A stretch of DNA of 64,000 nucleotides from Phocoena phocoena (taxonomy: Eukaryota > Chordata > Mammalia > Artiodactyla > Phocoenidae): assembly GCF_963924675.1 (NCBI RefSeq), contig NC_089230.1:70981223-71045222 (forward strand). Direction: 5' to 3'. This document shows, piece by piece, positions 36,715 to 48,365 of this stretch (position 1 is its first letter; each line of letters opens with the position of its first letter). The notes below the pieces were generated by a model that saw only the letters and a list, made by a program, of their open reading frames with translations, ran no database searches and had not been told where the DNA came from. The position numbers and the translations under genes are program-made.

Positions 36715-36845
36715 GGCATTCTCTTCCCTCTGGTCTCTTTTCCATCAGGGCAGGGGCCTCCCCTGCTTGCTCACCGCTGTATTTCCAGCAACCCATCCAA
36801 AACCTGGCTCATATCAGACATGCAATAAATACTTATCGAGTCGGT
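36715..36845 (+). mobile_element. L2 3' end
   Basis: 'catcagggcaggggcctccc', 'ctcaccgctgtatttccagc' and 'gacatgcaataaatacttat' match the L2 3' terminus. Confidence 0.7.
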
Positions 36846-37632
36846 TTCTCATGATGTGGAAAAGCCACAAAATTATCTTCTTTCACCCTTTCTCAACCCT
36901 AAACCCGAGAGCAGAGTTCTCCCATTCTAACAGAGGCTTCAGCTGGACAGAGAGAAGAACATCAGGCCCACACAGGGAAAAAACACCCAAGAAAGAGGCT
37001 GTAAAGGCTCCATCTGGGAAGGATTTCCCGAGAAGTGACAAGGCACGGCTCTGAGATGTGTGTGGAGGTGGCAGGCACACTGCCCTCAGCTCTGCAGATT
37101 TAGGGGGCTGGGTTTCCACAGTCCTCCAGGGCTGAGTCGGTCACGCTGACCAAGCGAAGAATGATTTATAACCAGAGCATCCATTTGTGGAATTATAATA
37201 ATGAACAAAATGGCCAAGCAGATCAGAGCACAAGTTTTACACAGTCTGGGAAACAAAATTGAAGATCAGATTCACCACATTAGCTGGTGAATGTGGAATT
37301 AGGGCAAAGGACTCATGTTACATGATATACCCCATTGCACACAAGACAGGATGCTCTGCTGTTTGTCTTGTATCCCAACATGGATGCCCTGTTGCAGCCA
37401 CAAAGTGAGGACACTCTCACTGGTGGTGGGGTTGGTGTCCCCACCATGGAAATGTCATCCGGTTAGTGAACTCCTGTCTCTTTCTGAACCTTGCTTTTCT
37501 TGGTCTGGACTTCAAAATAGTCTAGGCATGTTGAGGACATCAGTAGAATCCCAAGTTGACCACTCTCTTATAATTAGGTTTTTTTGGGTTCCTATTACTA
37601 TTTAATTTTGCTTTATTCCTGAGCCTTCCATA

Positions 37633-38095
37633 AAAGTACGACAGAAGATCTAAATAGACGTTTCTCCAAAGAAGACATACAGATGGCCAAAAAGCATGTG
37701 AAAAGATGCTCAACATCACTAAATATCAGAGAAATGCAAATCAAAACTACAATGCTGGAGAGGGTGTGGAGAAAAGGGAACCCTCCTACACTGTTGGTGG
37801 GAATCTAAATTGGTGCAGCCACTATGGAGAACAGTATGGAGGTTCCTTAGAAAACTGAAAATAGAGCCACCATATGATCCTGCAATCCCACTCCTGGGCA
37901 TGTATCCGGAGACAACCATAATTGGAAAAGAGTCATGTACCACAATGTTCATTGCAGCACTACAATGAAAAAGAATGAATATATGTATATGTATAACTGA
38001 ATCACTTTGCTGTGCACCTGAAACTAACAAAACATTGTAAATCAACTATACTCCAATGAAATTAATTTAAAAATAAATTAATTTTTAAAAATTAC
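37633..38095 (+). mobile_element. LINE-1 3' fragment with internal deletions
   Basis: It starts 'agatctaaatagacgtttct', a typical ORF2 C-terminal landmark. It lacks the 'cctcacaccagtc' segment, and a second deletion near 37965 fuses 'ttcattgcagcactacaatg' to the 3'UTR end ('cctgaaactaacaaaacatt'). Confidence 0.88.
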
Positions 38096-38138
38096 TTGAG
38101 TCAAGTCAAAGAACCAGCTATCAAAAAGCAGTGCTTCA

Positions 38139-38434
38139 GGGCTTCCCTGGTGGCGCAGTGATTGGGAGTCCGCCTGCCAATGCAGAGGACATGGGTTCGA
38201 GCCCTGGTCTGGGAAGATCCCACATGCTGTGGAGCAACTAAGCCCATGCGCCACAACTACTGAGCCTGCGTGCCTAGAGCCCGTGCTCCACAACAAGAGC
38301 AGCCACTGCAATGAGAATCCTGTGCACCGCAACGAAGAGTAGCCCCCACTCGCTGCAACTAGAGAAAGCCCACATGCAGCAATGAAGACCCAATGCAGCC
38401 AAAAATAAATAAATTTATTTTTTTTAAAAAATTG
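38139..38434 (+). mobile_element. CHR-2-type SINE
   Basis: It begins 'gggcttccctggtggcgcag', contains the tRNA box-B 'gggttcgagccctggtctgg' and the 3' domain 'cactcgctgcaactagagaa', and ends in AAATAAATTTATT plus A/T. Short direct repeats gtgcttca lie at 38131-38138 and 38435-38442. It is about 300 bases and lacks the extra internal block of the copy at 48539. Confidence 0.93.
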
Positions 38435-38442
38435 GTGCTTCA

Positions 38443-39222
38443 TCATGAAATAACACTTCACACCCATTTGAATATGGCTATCATCAAACAAACAAAAAAC
38501 CCAAAACCAGAAAACAGTTAAGTGTTAGCAAGGATGCAGAGAAATTGGAACGCTTGTGTGTTGTTAGGAAGATAAAATGGTGCGGCTGCTATGAAAGATA
38601 GCATAGTGGTTCCTCAAAAATGTAAATATGGAATACCTTATGACCCAGCATTTCCACCTCAGGGTATATACCCCAAAGAACAGAAAGCAGGAGTTCCAAG
38701 AGATATTTGTACCTCGCCATTGCAGCATTATTCACAACAGCCAAAAGGAGGAAGCAATCCAAATGTACACTGCTGGATGAACAGATAAACAAAATGTAGT
38801 ATGTACGTGCAACGGAATATTATTCAGCCTTAGAAAAGAAGGAAATTCAGACATATGCTACAACATGGATGAACCTTCAAAATATTATGCTAAGTGAAGT
38901 AAACCAGACACACAAGAACAAATATTGCACGATTCTACTTACATGGGGTATCTAGAACACTCAGATTCATAGAGACAGAAAGTAGAATGGTGGTTGCCAA
39001 AGGCTGGGAGGGGGGGGAATGGAGAGTTTTTGTTTAATGGATACAGAGTTTCAGTTTCGGAAGATGAAAAACTTCTAGAGATGAATGGTGGTGATGGTTG
39101 CACAACACTGTGAACGTACCTAATGCCACTGAGTTGTGCGCTTGAATATGGTACATTTTATGTTATGTATATTTCACTCACAAAATGTTCTAACATTTTT
39201 TAAATAAGAAAAGAATAATAAT
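38443..39222 (+). mobile_element. Old LINE-1 (L1M-type) 3' fragment
   Basis: 'gcagcattattcacaacagc', 'acggaatattattcagcctt', 'aacatggatgaaccttcaaa' and the 3'UTR 'gtggttgccaaaggctggga' match older placental LINE-1 ends. The left edge was opened by the adjacent SINE. Confidence 0.88.
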
Positions 39223-39524
39223 AAAAATCAACATTTCCTGACCAATGTACTAGGGCTGGGGGAGGGTAACTGAGAGCTCCCCAAAGTAAAAGACCACCCC
39301 AGGGGACAAAAGATGGTGCTGGGACATCCAGGCACCCTCCCCGTGTGGGTCCTTCCTCTATGGCCAACCTTCAAGGATCCAGCTTTGCTCTGTTCAAGAA
39401 CCCTTGTGGCACCTTCTTGCCAAGTAAAAGGAATACTCTGTCCAGGCTGTGAGGAATCACACTTCCCTATGCCAGGGGAAGCTGGCAGAATATTTATGTT
39501 GTGCCAGCCGTGGTCCTCCCACGG

Positions 39525-39558
39525 CTAGTCCTGGAAATAGACTAGTCCTGGAAATAGA
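39525..39558 (+). repeat. Tandem 17-base duplication
   Basis: The unit ctagtcctggaaataga occurs twice in tandem without differences. Confidence 0.9.
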
Positions 39559-40193
39559 CTGCTTCCCAGTCTCTCCTTTCTATAAGTTTCACCTCCTATG
39601 GTCCCTGTCATTAACCCACTGCATTTCAGCATAAGTCCACCACCAGTTATTCTTCCGAAGCTTCCAGGGCCTTCTCTTGGATTACATTTAAAGTCTGTTG
39701 CTTCCCCAGGACAAAAAGGAAGTGCCTCAATCTCATAAAACTGGCTCCAGTCTCTGGGAAATGCTTCCTGGAGACCAGCTGGATTTCATGGACCCGGAAA
39801 ATTGGAATGCTGACATTTATATTTTGCCAAGTAAGGAAATGTGTAAAAAACAACTATCATTAACAATTATTACTTCATAGACAAAAAGTTATTTTAAGCA
39901 CCCTCCAAGTATGAGAGATATAATCTCACAATAAAAATAGCCCTCTGCAAGAAAGGAAAGTCGGCTGTCTGGCATCAGTATTTTCACAGCAAGCAGTCAG
40001 TTCCATGCAGGTGTGCACTACATTGCCTCTGGCCACTGCACTCATGTAACAGCTACCTGGAATGGCTTAAATATTCACTCTCTGACAGCAAAGAGAAAGA
40101 ACTAAAGAGCTGTAGTGAAATTCCTTCCAGACCTATGACTCTAGGGCTTAATAAAAGACTAAGTTGCTTTCCACTTGCATCACAAACTCAATG

Positions 40194-40233
40194 ATGTGTG
40201 TGTGTTTGTGAAAACTGTGTGTGTACGTATGTA

Positions 40234-40268
<35 letters not shown>
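40194..40268 (+). repeat. (TG)n microsatellite, compound
   Basis: TG runs are interrupted by 'tttgtgaaaac' and a GTAT block. Confidence 0.95.
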
Positions 40269-40270
<2 letters not shown>

Positions 40271-40282
40271 TACAATATGGAT

Positions 40283-40722
40283 AAGGTCCTACTATGGGCT
40301 GAGTTGTGTCCCCCAAAATTTATAGGTTGAAATCCTAGCTCCCAATACCTTTGGATGTGACTATATCTGGAAACAGAGTCTTTAAAGAGGTACTTAAGTT
40401 AAAATGAGGCTGTTGGGATGAGCCCTAATGCCATCTGACTGGTGTCCTTATAAGGAGAGCCGATTAGGACACACAGAGAGACACCAGGAGCATTCATGCA
40501 CAGGGACAAGCTTGTGAAGAGGCAGCAGAAAGACGGTCATCTATAAGCTAAACAGAGAGGACCAGAAGAGATCCTTCCCTTATGGTCCTCAGAGGAAACC
40601 AACCCTGCTGACACCTTGGCCTTGGACTTCCAGTCTCCAGAGCTGTGAGACAATGAATTTCTGTTGTTGAAGCCACTCAGATTCAGGTATTTTGTTACAT
40701 ACTAGCATACTAATACAGCTGC
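40283..40722 (+). mobile_element. MaLR LTR, MLT1-like, nearly complete
   Basis: It begins 'ggctgagttgtgtcccccaa', then 'ggtgtccttataaggagagc', 'gctgacaccttggccttgga' and ends 'tctgttgttgaagccactca' plus 'cactaatacagc'-like sequence. It fits the MLT1 LTR layout (about 440 bases) and is non-coding. Confidence 0.85.
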
Positions 40723-42689
40723 TGAAAGTAATATTTTAAAACCAATGTTCTCTTTGATGAGTTAATTAGACAAACTCTCCTAGAAAAGCCATTAAAAATA
40801 ACTTACTTTATACCAATCACTCTCACCAAATAAAGTTTTGGAAAGAAAACCAAACGCCATTAATCTATCCCACTATATGCCATCTTTAGCCACTACATTT
40901 ATCACGGCCTCATCACCATGTCCTTCAAGGAGAAAGAACATGAACACGTTAAAATTAGTATATGAGTCAATTCAGCCCAACAAGGATATTCTCAACACTG
41001 TGAGCTTGACTTTGAGTGATTTAGTGGCAGCTGAAAAGTCAAGGCCTGTACCCTCAAAGAATTCAGAGAATTCAGGGTTGAATTTAGAACCATGCTTTCC
41101 CCTGCTGAATTTCACCCTCTTAAACACACACAAACACACACAGGTTGGGAAGCATCAAGAAAGCCTGATGACACAAACAGATAGCAGATGCAAACAGTCA
41201 TTAAGAAAGGAAGGGCTCATTATGGCAGAGGAGCCTGGGGTGAGGGGACCCTCAGAGATGGCCCTCTGAGTCTCTGCGCACTCTGTCCCACCTGCCAGCC
41301 TGCACTGCCATCTCCCACTCTCCAGACTCCTGCCTACCTTTGAGGGTAGGGCTCAGTCACCGTTTCCCCCATGGAATTCTGTCCAACTATCTCAGCCTCT
41401 GAGGACTCTCTCCCTTTTCTCAAATCCCATCACATGGATTACTTAAATCTGTCATTTTAATAACGAGACGGTATAAATCAGACTCACTTAGTGCCTCTTA
41501 CTGAACCCTCATACTGATTTATATAGATGCTAGTATAAAGCCTGACGGCCAGATGAATTAACATTTTAATGGCACTAGGGAAACAACTGCCCTTTCCATT
41601 TAAATTAGTGGAATTTTTGAAACAGCTGGCAGGAATAAGACTAAGGAGAGCGAGATTGGCCATCTCTTAAATCACTGTGAGGACGATGTGGCAAACAAGC
41701 CTACTTTGTATTTATTGCTGATGGACTCTATCTCCAAGCAGCACACACTGTTCCTTACAGCCCTAAGCTGAATCATTCCTCTGACAAACAAGCAAGAAAG
41801 GAAGGGGACCAGGTATTTCAATCTCTGCTCTACAGAAAAGGGAATTTAAACTAAAGCAGTGGTTTAAGATCTGGAGACAGAGCAGCAGGAAAGCTACACC
41901 TTCTAATGATCATTTTCTAATGATCTAATCCCTCCTAGGTCTCCCCTCTGCTTGCCTGGGACTGAGGGTGTCAGCCCCCAAATCTTGGGTCATACCTGGT
42001 TCAACCTCCTGGAGCATCAATTTTAAGAGAAAACTTGGAAGACATTTTTATATTAAAAAAGTGCAGACACATTACAAAGTAAACTGCAAATATCAAATGG
42101 AAGCTCATGGATAAACATCTACTTGCTTCTGGCAGCCTTGGCCTCTGCTTTGGACTCCCAGAAAAACGGGATAACTCTCCTCGCCTATTGAGGTAATTTA
42201 GTGGAAATTTTAAAGAAGCTCTGGTAGGAATATATGTAGGTTTACGTGATATAGTTTCCTTCATCATAAATTTCTGATTTTTTCCCTTTTTTTAACAGAA
42301 GATAAAATTATATTTTCTGGGAAAATCTACACAAAGGTTAGGAGAAAGACAGGTAATGTTTATAACCAATACCCTCACTCATCTCCTAATTATTTTTTTT
42401 TTCTTATTCAACCAGGCAAATTCAGAGCCAATCCTTAAGGAAGCAGCTCCCTCAGCTGCCCCACCTTTGCCTTTAATTGCTGTTTTTGCTGTTCCCAAGT
42501 ATACGCATGAGGAAAACAAGCGCACCTTTAGGGAGAATAATTACTGGAGACTTATAAATTATTTTCACTTGAAGGGTTATGAAATGTACCAATGTTCTCT
42601 AGGCAGGGGAAAATTACATAGATCTGGGTAACACAGACACTAGCAATAATTAAACCGAGACTTTTAAAAAACATCCATCATTTTAGCAT

Positions 42690-42870
42690 CTCATAGATCC
42701 TCTATGTAATCTTGGACCAAATACTTAATCCCTCTGTGCCTTAGTTTCGTCATCTGTTAAATGGGAATGGGGATAATTATATTCCCTACTTCATGGGGGT
42801 GCTACAGGATTGAGAAAAAATTACAAAACACTTATACCTCTGCCTGGCATGTAATAAGCTCCATGAGAAT
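42690..42870 (+). mobile_element. MIR SINE
   Basis: 'atgtaatcttggaccaaata', 'ctctgtgccttagtttcgtc', 'gttaaatgggaatggggata' and 'ctctgcctggcatgtaataa' occur in MIR order. Confidence 0.85.
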
Positions 42871-44309
42871 ATCTATTTTTTAAAAAGGCCTGTCCTTATC
42901 ACTGCTATCACAACCCACGTTTGCTATTGAGCAGCTACTTCACACGATGCTTCATTCCGGCCTGGTGGGCCATTAAGACCCTCAGGTTTCTTCTCTCACA
43001 TGAACTGCTGCTTAACGAGGCCACCCCATCCTTTACTTTTTTCATTGATTCTTTGAACCCAAATGCAGAACAGGACCTTCAACCCTACTGTGAGCCAAAA
43101 CATTCTAGTATTATTATCTCTTGTCCAGAGATAAAATGGGTCTTGGAGAGTATCCTCCCAGATCTGTAATTGCCACAGCTCTGATAAATGTCCCCTCTAT
43201 GTCTCTCTCCTGATGAGTGACACAGGAGATGCAGACTCAGGGACGACGCCTTGTGGTGTGTCCACTCTTCCCACGCCTTATCCTTAGGGATAGTATGATA
43301 TTTCGTAAAACGCCTCTGCAAAGGCAGGACACACTTTAGATCATCCATGATGGGGAGGGGGGAGGGGACTGAGAATTCCGATTGGCAAAATATCTCAACA
43401 CCTGGGGGCCTAGAGAAATGGGAAGGAGGAAGGTTACATTTTCCAGAAGGTGTTGATGATATTATTTGCAAGGTAAAAGACAGCCCCCCACTGTGAGCAG
43501 ATGAAGTTAGCCTGTTAGAAACAATGGGGCAGCCGGGGTTAGGTATGCACGCCCATGCAGAGGCAGTACGATAAAGGACACACACTGCGCACACACACGA
43601 TTCATAAAATAACTGCCCTTGCACATACAATGCACTCTGATGCTTTCTCTTCCCTTCTATTGAATTTCATGTTTTAAAAAATGCTGGTGCAACTCACTGC
43701 ACTGATAGCATTTCACTAAAGAGTCACAGCCCACAGTGGATATGGCATGCAGCAATCTACAGCCCCAGTAGGTTGCTAGAAAAGACAAAGAAGACCATTT
43801 GCATAAATTGAATTTGTAAATTTTCCTTTCCTAGGTGGTCTTGAGCTAGCTTCTCTAAGAATTTGTTCTGGAGGGTTGCCAGGATTCAGTGTTTCCTTCT
43901 TTTGAAGTCTGCTGGCTCTGCTCTCATTTCTCAAGCCTGCTCTGAGGGACTGTGAACGCTTTCCCTGCTCTAGGATGCCTGCTATTTGGGCCTTGAACAA
44001 TCCAGCCTGGTTTCAGGGTTTCCAGATCCTCTTTAAAGGGATTTGGGCTGCTCTTCTCACAATGAAAAGAAGGAAATCTATTGGTAGCAACTCAGCCTTC
44101 CCCTGTCACCTGTTAATATCACCTCATCTTCCATAAACACTGGATGATATTCCCGATTCGAACAAAACTCTTTATGGTTGGGCACCCCAGCTCCTGGCAG
44201 CCTCTCCTGCAGTCTGGACCCAATCCTTACAGCCGGGGGCCTTTCCTGCCTGCGTTCTCAGTGATGCGCCCCCAAGTGATGTACCTAAGGGCCACTGGCT
44301 CACAGTCCT

Positions 44310-44445
44310 AGTTTCCAGTCCTCCCCACTATTCACTGGGGGATTCAACTGGGAAAACTTAATATCTCAACCTAATTTTCTTCACATGTAAACTGGAAATA
44401 CGACCACTTACCTCTAGGGTTTTCATGAGAATTAATTTACACGTG
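44310..44445 (+). mobile_element. MIR SINE, partial
   Basis: 'ttttcttcacatgtaaactg', 'gaaatacgaccacttacctc' and 'agggttttcatgagaattaa' match the MIR core. It contains a chance splice-donor-like site on the minus strand. Confidence 0.65.
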
Positions 44446-44739
44446 GGAGTTCCCTTCTCCTCCCTGGAGTAGCAGGGACATGTCCCCCCCAAGCTCCCTT
44501 TGATTTCTGAACACCATGGAAGGTTTCGTTTTCGTCAGATGAAATCCACAGTATTATCTGGGATTCCCCGTGTCAACTAAACCGCGGCGGAAACCACAAA
44601 GCCTCCGAACAAGTTTCTAATGAGGCGACTCTTTGTCTTCCTCAACTGATTACTCAGAAAGGATGGAAACAGGGAGAAAAACGAAACCGATATTTCCCTC
44701 TAATCAGTAAAATGACCTGCAGGCAGGCGCCCCAGCGCA

Positions 44740-45600
44740 AACAAAATGAATTAACCAACCGTCAAGCCGGCATCATTCCCAGAGCCCGGCCCAAGGCAGG
44801 GGGCCCGCACCCGAGGGCTGCGGGCTGCGGGCAGCGCGCTCCTCCTGGACCAGCAGGTCGCCCGCGCCCAGGTCGGGGGGCTCTCTCGCTTGCCGGGCAC
44901 ATCGGGGCTGGCCGTTCTCCCCCCGGGTGGGAGAAGGTGTGACTGGTCAGTAAGCGGGAGCGAGCGGAGGAAGCCCACCCTAGCCCCAAGCGCCGCGCTT
45001 TCAGCCTTTTCCGACGCCCTAGCGCAGGACACGCACATCATTCCGCTGCGAAGAAGGCTTTGAACTTGGGTGCTCTCCACGGGCCCGCACTCTTGCCCTG
45101 GGCACCCTCGAGCCCCAGATCTCCCCTCCCCGCTCCCATTCTCCAACTCCGTCAAACTAAAAACCACCCCCAAACCCCAGCGAGCCCGACCGTGGAAGCT
45201 GGAGGCGCACGCCCGCGGCGCCCCGTCCCGCCGGCGGTTACCGGCTCCTGCAAGGTGCGTGAGCGCCGCCGCCGCCGCCTCCAGCCGCCTGGCCGGTGGG
45301 TGGCTCCCGGCGCCGCGGTGCGGCGGGGACGCGCGCTCCCGACCTACGGCGGAGGCTTCGCGGGCGCGGGGCCGCCCCCGGCCCCACCCCACGAGCCCGA
45401 GGGCGCCGGGCCGGAAGGAGCGAGCTCTGCGGAACCCTCTGCGCCCGGGGGCGCTCTCGCACCGTCTGGATGAGAGCCTGCCGCAAGGAAGGGAAAGGGA
45501 CCGGAGAGAATTGTTCGCCCTCCCGGCTGGGCAGTGCGTCCCCTTGGCCGACTTTGAGTGACAGGAGCCCAAGAGCTGAGCGAGAAGGAGTGAAGCAGGA
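44740..45600 (-). promoter_or_regulatory. MRAP2: CpG island, probable MRAP2 promoter and non-coding first exon
   Basis: This is the only strongly GC-rich, CpG-dense block in the window, densest at about 45180-45480, surrounded by AT-rich DNA. It lies about 15 kb upstream of MRAP2 exon 2 on the minus strand, where a non-coding exon 1 is expected because exon 2 begins only 6 bases before the ATG. I could not fix the transcription start or donor. A modest minus-strand donor (CCG/GTAACC) would end an exon at 45242. A better plus-strand donor (CAAG/GTGCGT) would end an exon at 45254 and could belong to a divergent transcript. No TATA box is evident. Long open frames here on both strands are explained by high GC (few stop codons) and I do not call them genes. 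Confidence 0.75.
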
Positions 45601-45809
45601 TGCATGAGAGTTAGGAAAAATCCTCAGCAGTAGGGTTCAAGTTCAGTTATGCTGGGACCCTCCATCATGTGCTACTTTAATTACTACCTCAAATTTATCT
45701 CCTCCTGCCTCCTGGTACTGGCGCCCACCCAGTCAAATATCCCCCAAACGGGGCCCCCAAAGGATGGGACTGGGCCGGGCGTAGTTTCAAGTTACCTACG
45801 TGGCTCACT

Positions 45810-46090
45810 CCTCCCTTACAGTAAATATTTATCGAGTCCGTATTCCATGCCGGACACTGATCTGGGCGCTGAGAAAATAGCCTCCTGGAGCCTATATTCT
45901 AGTGTAGAGACAGGCAGTCAACAGAACCAATAAGTACATGTCCCATATGGATAGCGACACGTGCTGTAGAGAAGAACTAACTCAGGAAGGGCACAGAAAA
46001 TGTTGATGGTGTGTGTGTGTGGGTGTAGTTTTAAACCAGGTGATCGGAGATGACCTCACCGTGGAGATGGCTTTTGAGTAAAGATCTAAA
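45810..46090 (+). repeat. Old interspersed repeat ('aaatatttatcgagtcc' type)
   Basis: The order 'gtaaatatttatcgagtccg', 'ccggacactgatctgggcgc', 'cctggagcctatattctagt' and 'gatggcttttgagtaaagat' matches a common mammalian fossil repeat whose family I cannot name with confidence. Confidence 0.55.
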
Positions 46091-46299
46091 GATGAGGGAT
46101 CAAATCCTGCTGGGATCTGGGGCGAAAGCACTTGCTGTGGAACTCTTACTGGGTGCTGTGTAAGATCACTTCCAGCCCTGAGGTGCGGTGACTCTAGAAG
46201 TTATATAAAATGAGTTTTTCCTTTTATACAATAGAATAGAATCAATTACCATAATTTGGAATAGTTTAAAGCAAAAAGCCAAGTTCTTTTATTATGGTG

Positions 46300-46425
46300 T
46301 GCATTCATTCAGTAAATACGCATCGTGCATCTATCATGATTTGGGCATTGTTTTAGATGCTAGGAATGCAAGAGTGAGCAAAACAGGAAGAAAAAAAAAT
46401 GCCTTCGTGGAGGTTACAGATACCT
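46300..46425 (+). repeat. Old interspersed repeat, related to the one at 45810
   Basis: 'cattcattcagtaaatacgc', 'gggcattgttttagatgcta' and 'ccttcgtggaggttacaga' parallel the start of the 45810 copy. Confidence 0.5.
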
Positions 46426-47474
46426 GACACAGTCTTCAAAATGTTTTTGTGTGTTTTTTTCATATATGACCTCACGATGATGGCACGAGGTGAGCGGATC
46501 AGGGATTCTCCCTGCTACACACAAGAAAGCAAAGGCTTAGAGTGTCCAGTGAGTGGCCCAGGAGCACACCCTGAGTCATGGGGAAGGAGGAAAATCCAGC
46601 CTCACGAGCCCCTGCCCCAGGGCTCCGTGCAAGCCACGTCCTGACCTGTGGGCCTGGATTTCTGCTGTCCCAACTCAGACTTCCCGAGTGGGCAACCCAT
46701 CCTGAATTCCCTGAAAATTACTGCATTTTTAACATAGCAAAGAGGTTAAACCTCAGAAGCAGTGCTCATTACAAGCGTCATATATTTTCTTTCCTAAGCT
46801 GTAAAGTTCTCAAAGGCTGATTGTATTTTATCCATATTTTTAAACTCCATGCCCAGCACATAGCACATGCTTTATCTGCGTTTGTTCATAGAGAAGCGTA
46901 ACTCATAAATATCAAATGCTGTTCTTACATTGTGTTTCTAAAGTATGCTATTTTCATGAAATTACAGTACCTCAGAAATGGAAACTTATGCCATTTCATA
47001 TGACTTCGAAGAAACTAGAAGCATAAGATAAGGATCTGAGTATGGATAACAAAAACGCTTGGTACAACAGAAATGCTGGTCCATGTCTAGGAGTGATGTC
47101 TGGATGAAACAGGGGTCTGACCTCATCTCCACCTTCAAGCATTGGTTATTTTGAGAATTGCATGATTATTTTTTCAGTGATTTCAGCATGCTCTGATTAA
47201 TGAAATGCTGCCCTTTTGCTTTCCAATAGTTTAACTGGATTGTATAATCCATTATTACCACTGGATTTTATTTACCCAGAAGTGCAGTCATCTTGGGACA
47301 TCACAGGCATTCTCTGCACTTGGAAATTAAGAAAAGTAAACACATCTTTCCCTGGCAGGTTTCTAGCAGGTCTCTTTTTAGAGGGAGAAGTTAATGAAAA
47401 GATGGTAGCATGCTCCCTCTTCAAGTCCTCATTACCTGAGGGCAAAGCCAGATTAGACCTAGAATAGGAGAGGA

Positions 47475-47496
47475 GATATGTATATATGTATGTATA

Positions 47497-47528
<32 letters not shown>

Positions 47529-47660
47529 CGCACACACATATGTATATAGATACATATGCATATGTATGCATACATATATAAACATAAATGTATCATATTT
47601 ATAAAAATATAGACTATATATTTATAAACTACATGTAATATACTATATGTAATAGATGAC
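47475..47660 (+). repeat. AT/TG-rich compound simple repeat
   Basis: Interleaved TATG, TG, TA and CATA tracts. The open frames here are low-complexity Y/I/H strings and not genes. Confidence 0.9.
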
Positions 47661-47929
47661 AAAGAGGGAATATTCAGTGGAAGGGAAAGGATGTCAGGTG
47701 AAAACAATGTGAAACTCACATCTATCTAGGCAGATGGGAAACCCTGCAAAAGCTCAGTCCTGAAGAGAGCTTGAAATTCACAGTGTCTGTGCCCTGGCAA
47801 AATAATTGCTCACCCTTGCTCATTTGAGGAAAAAAAATTAAAAATCAATGAATGGAATGAAGTTGTTTGGTGGGATCCGAGCAGTGAAGGAGAAGAATTT
47901 CAGCACGCAGTGAGGAGGCAGGGGCCAAG

Positions 47930-48100
47930 TTAGAGAGACCCAGGGTCGAATCTCTGCTCTGCCACTCACTTTTCTGTGCCTCAGTTTCCTCATCTGCAAA
48001 ATGGGGATAAACATTGTCTCCAGGATTGTTGCAAGTAGAAGGAGGTCTCTTATGTGAAGAGCTTAGGATGGTGTCTGACACAGGTAAATACTCATCAGGG
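47930..48100 (+). mobile_element. MIR SINE
   Basis: 'gggtcgaatctctgctctgc', 'gtgcctcagtttcctcatct' and 'gcaaaatggggataaacatt' give a clear MIR core. Confidence 0.88.
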
Positions 48101-48365
48101 GCAGCAGCGTTTACACCTAGCTGTGCATGATGTTGGCAGTAATCACATGGCCACAGTCTTGGCCTTGTGGAGGAAAGACGAAATTTTGAGTCTGAGTCCA
48201 AAAGTAAGTAATTTTGTGCTCTGGGCAAGTCAACGAATCTGTCCATGCTCCTCTTGGTGACAAGGCATCAGCCATCCAATCCTCACAAGTAACAACTAAT
48301 TTTGTTTCAATTCCAGAGTCACATGAAAAGTGGAATCAAGGATGGCCTACTTCAAAGCAGCCTCA

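Larger units (their letters stand above)
30407..45242 (-). other. MRAP2: MRAP2 intron 1 (about 15 kb; distal end provisional)
   Basis: This interval runs from the acceptor of exon 2 to the CpG island. The distal end depends on which donor is used, so 45242 is a placeholder. It is relatively poor in young repeats. Unique stretches with nothing recognised are about 30700-31950, 32870-35960, 36020-36710, 36850-37630, 39225-40190, 40725-42685, 42875-44305 and 44446-44740. Open frames such as 35017-35631 (+) and 40838-41269 (+) have no recognisable domain and I treat them as chance. Confidence 0.8.

Noticed and set aside
40838..41269. Plus-strand open frame of 143 codons.
   Set aside because: No homology recognised; low-complexity and polar segments; lies in intron 1 with no exon-like borders.
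44403..44414. Strong donor-like site on the minus strand (GAG/GTAAGT at 44411), a candidate end of MRAP2 exon 1.
   Set aside because: It lies within a MIR fossil whose consensus gives this string by chance, and is outside the CpG island by more than 300 bases.
44751..45605. Long minus-strand open frame of 284 codons, and overlapping plus-strand frames.
   Set aside because: High GC lowers stop frequency on all frames. The translations are Arg/Gly/Pro/Ala-rich, match no family I know, and exist on both strands.
47459..47719. Open frames rich in Tyr, Ile and His.
   Set aside because: Direct translation of the TA/TG simple repeat.
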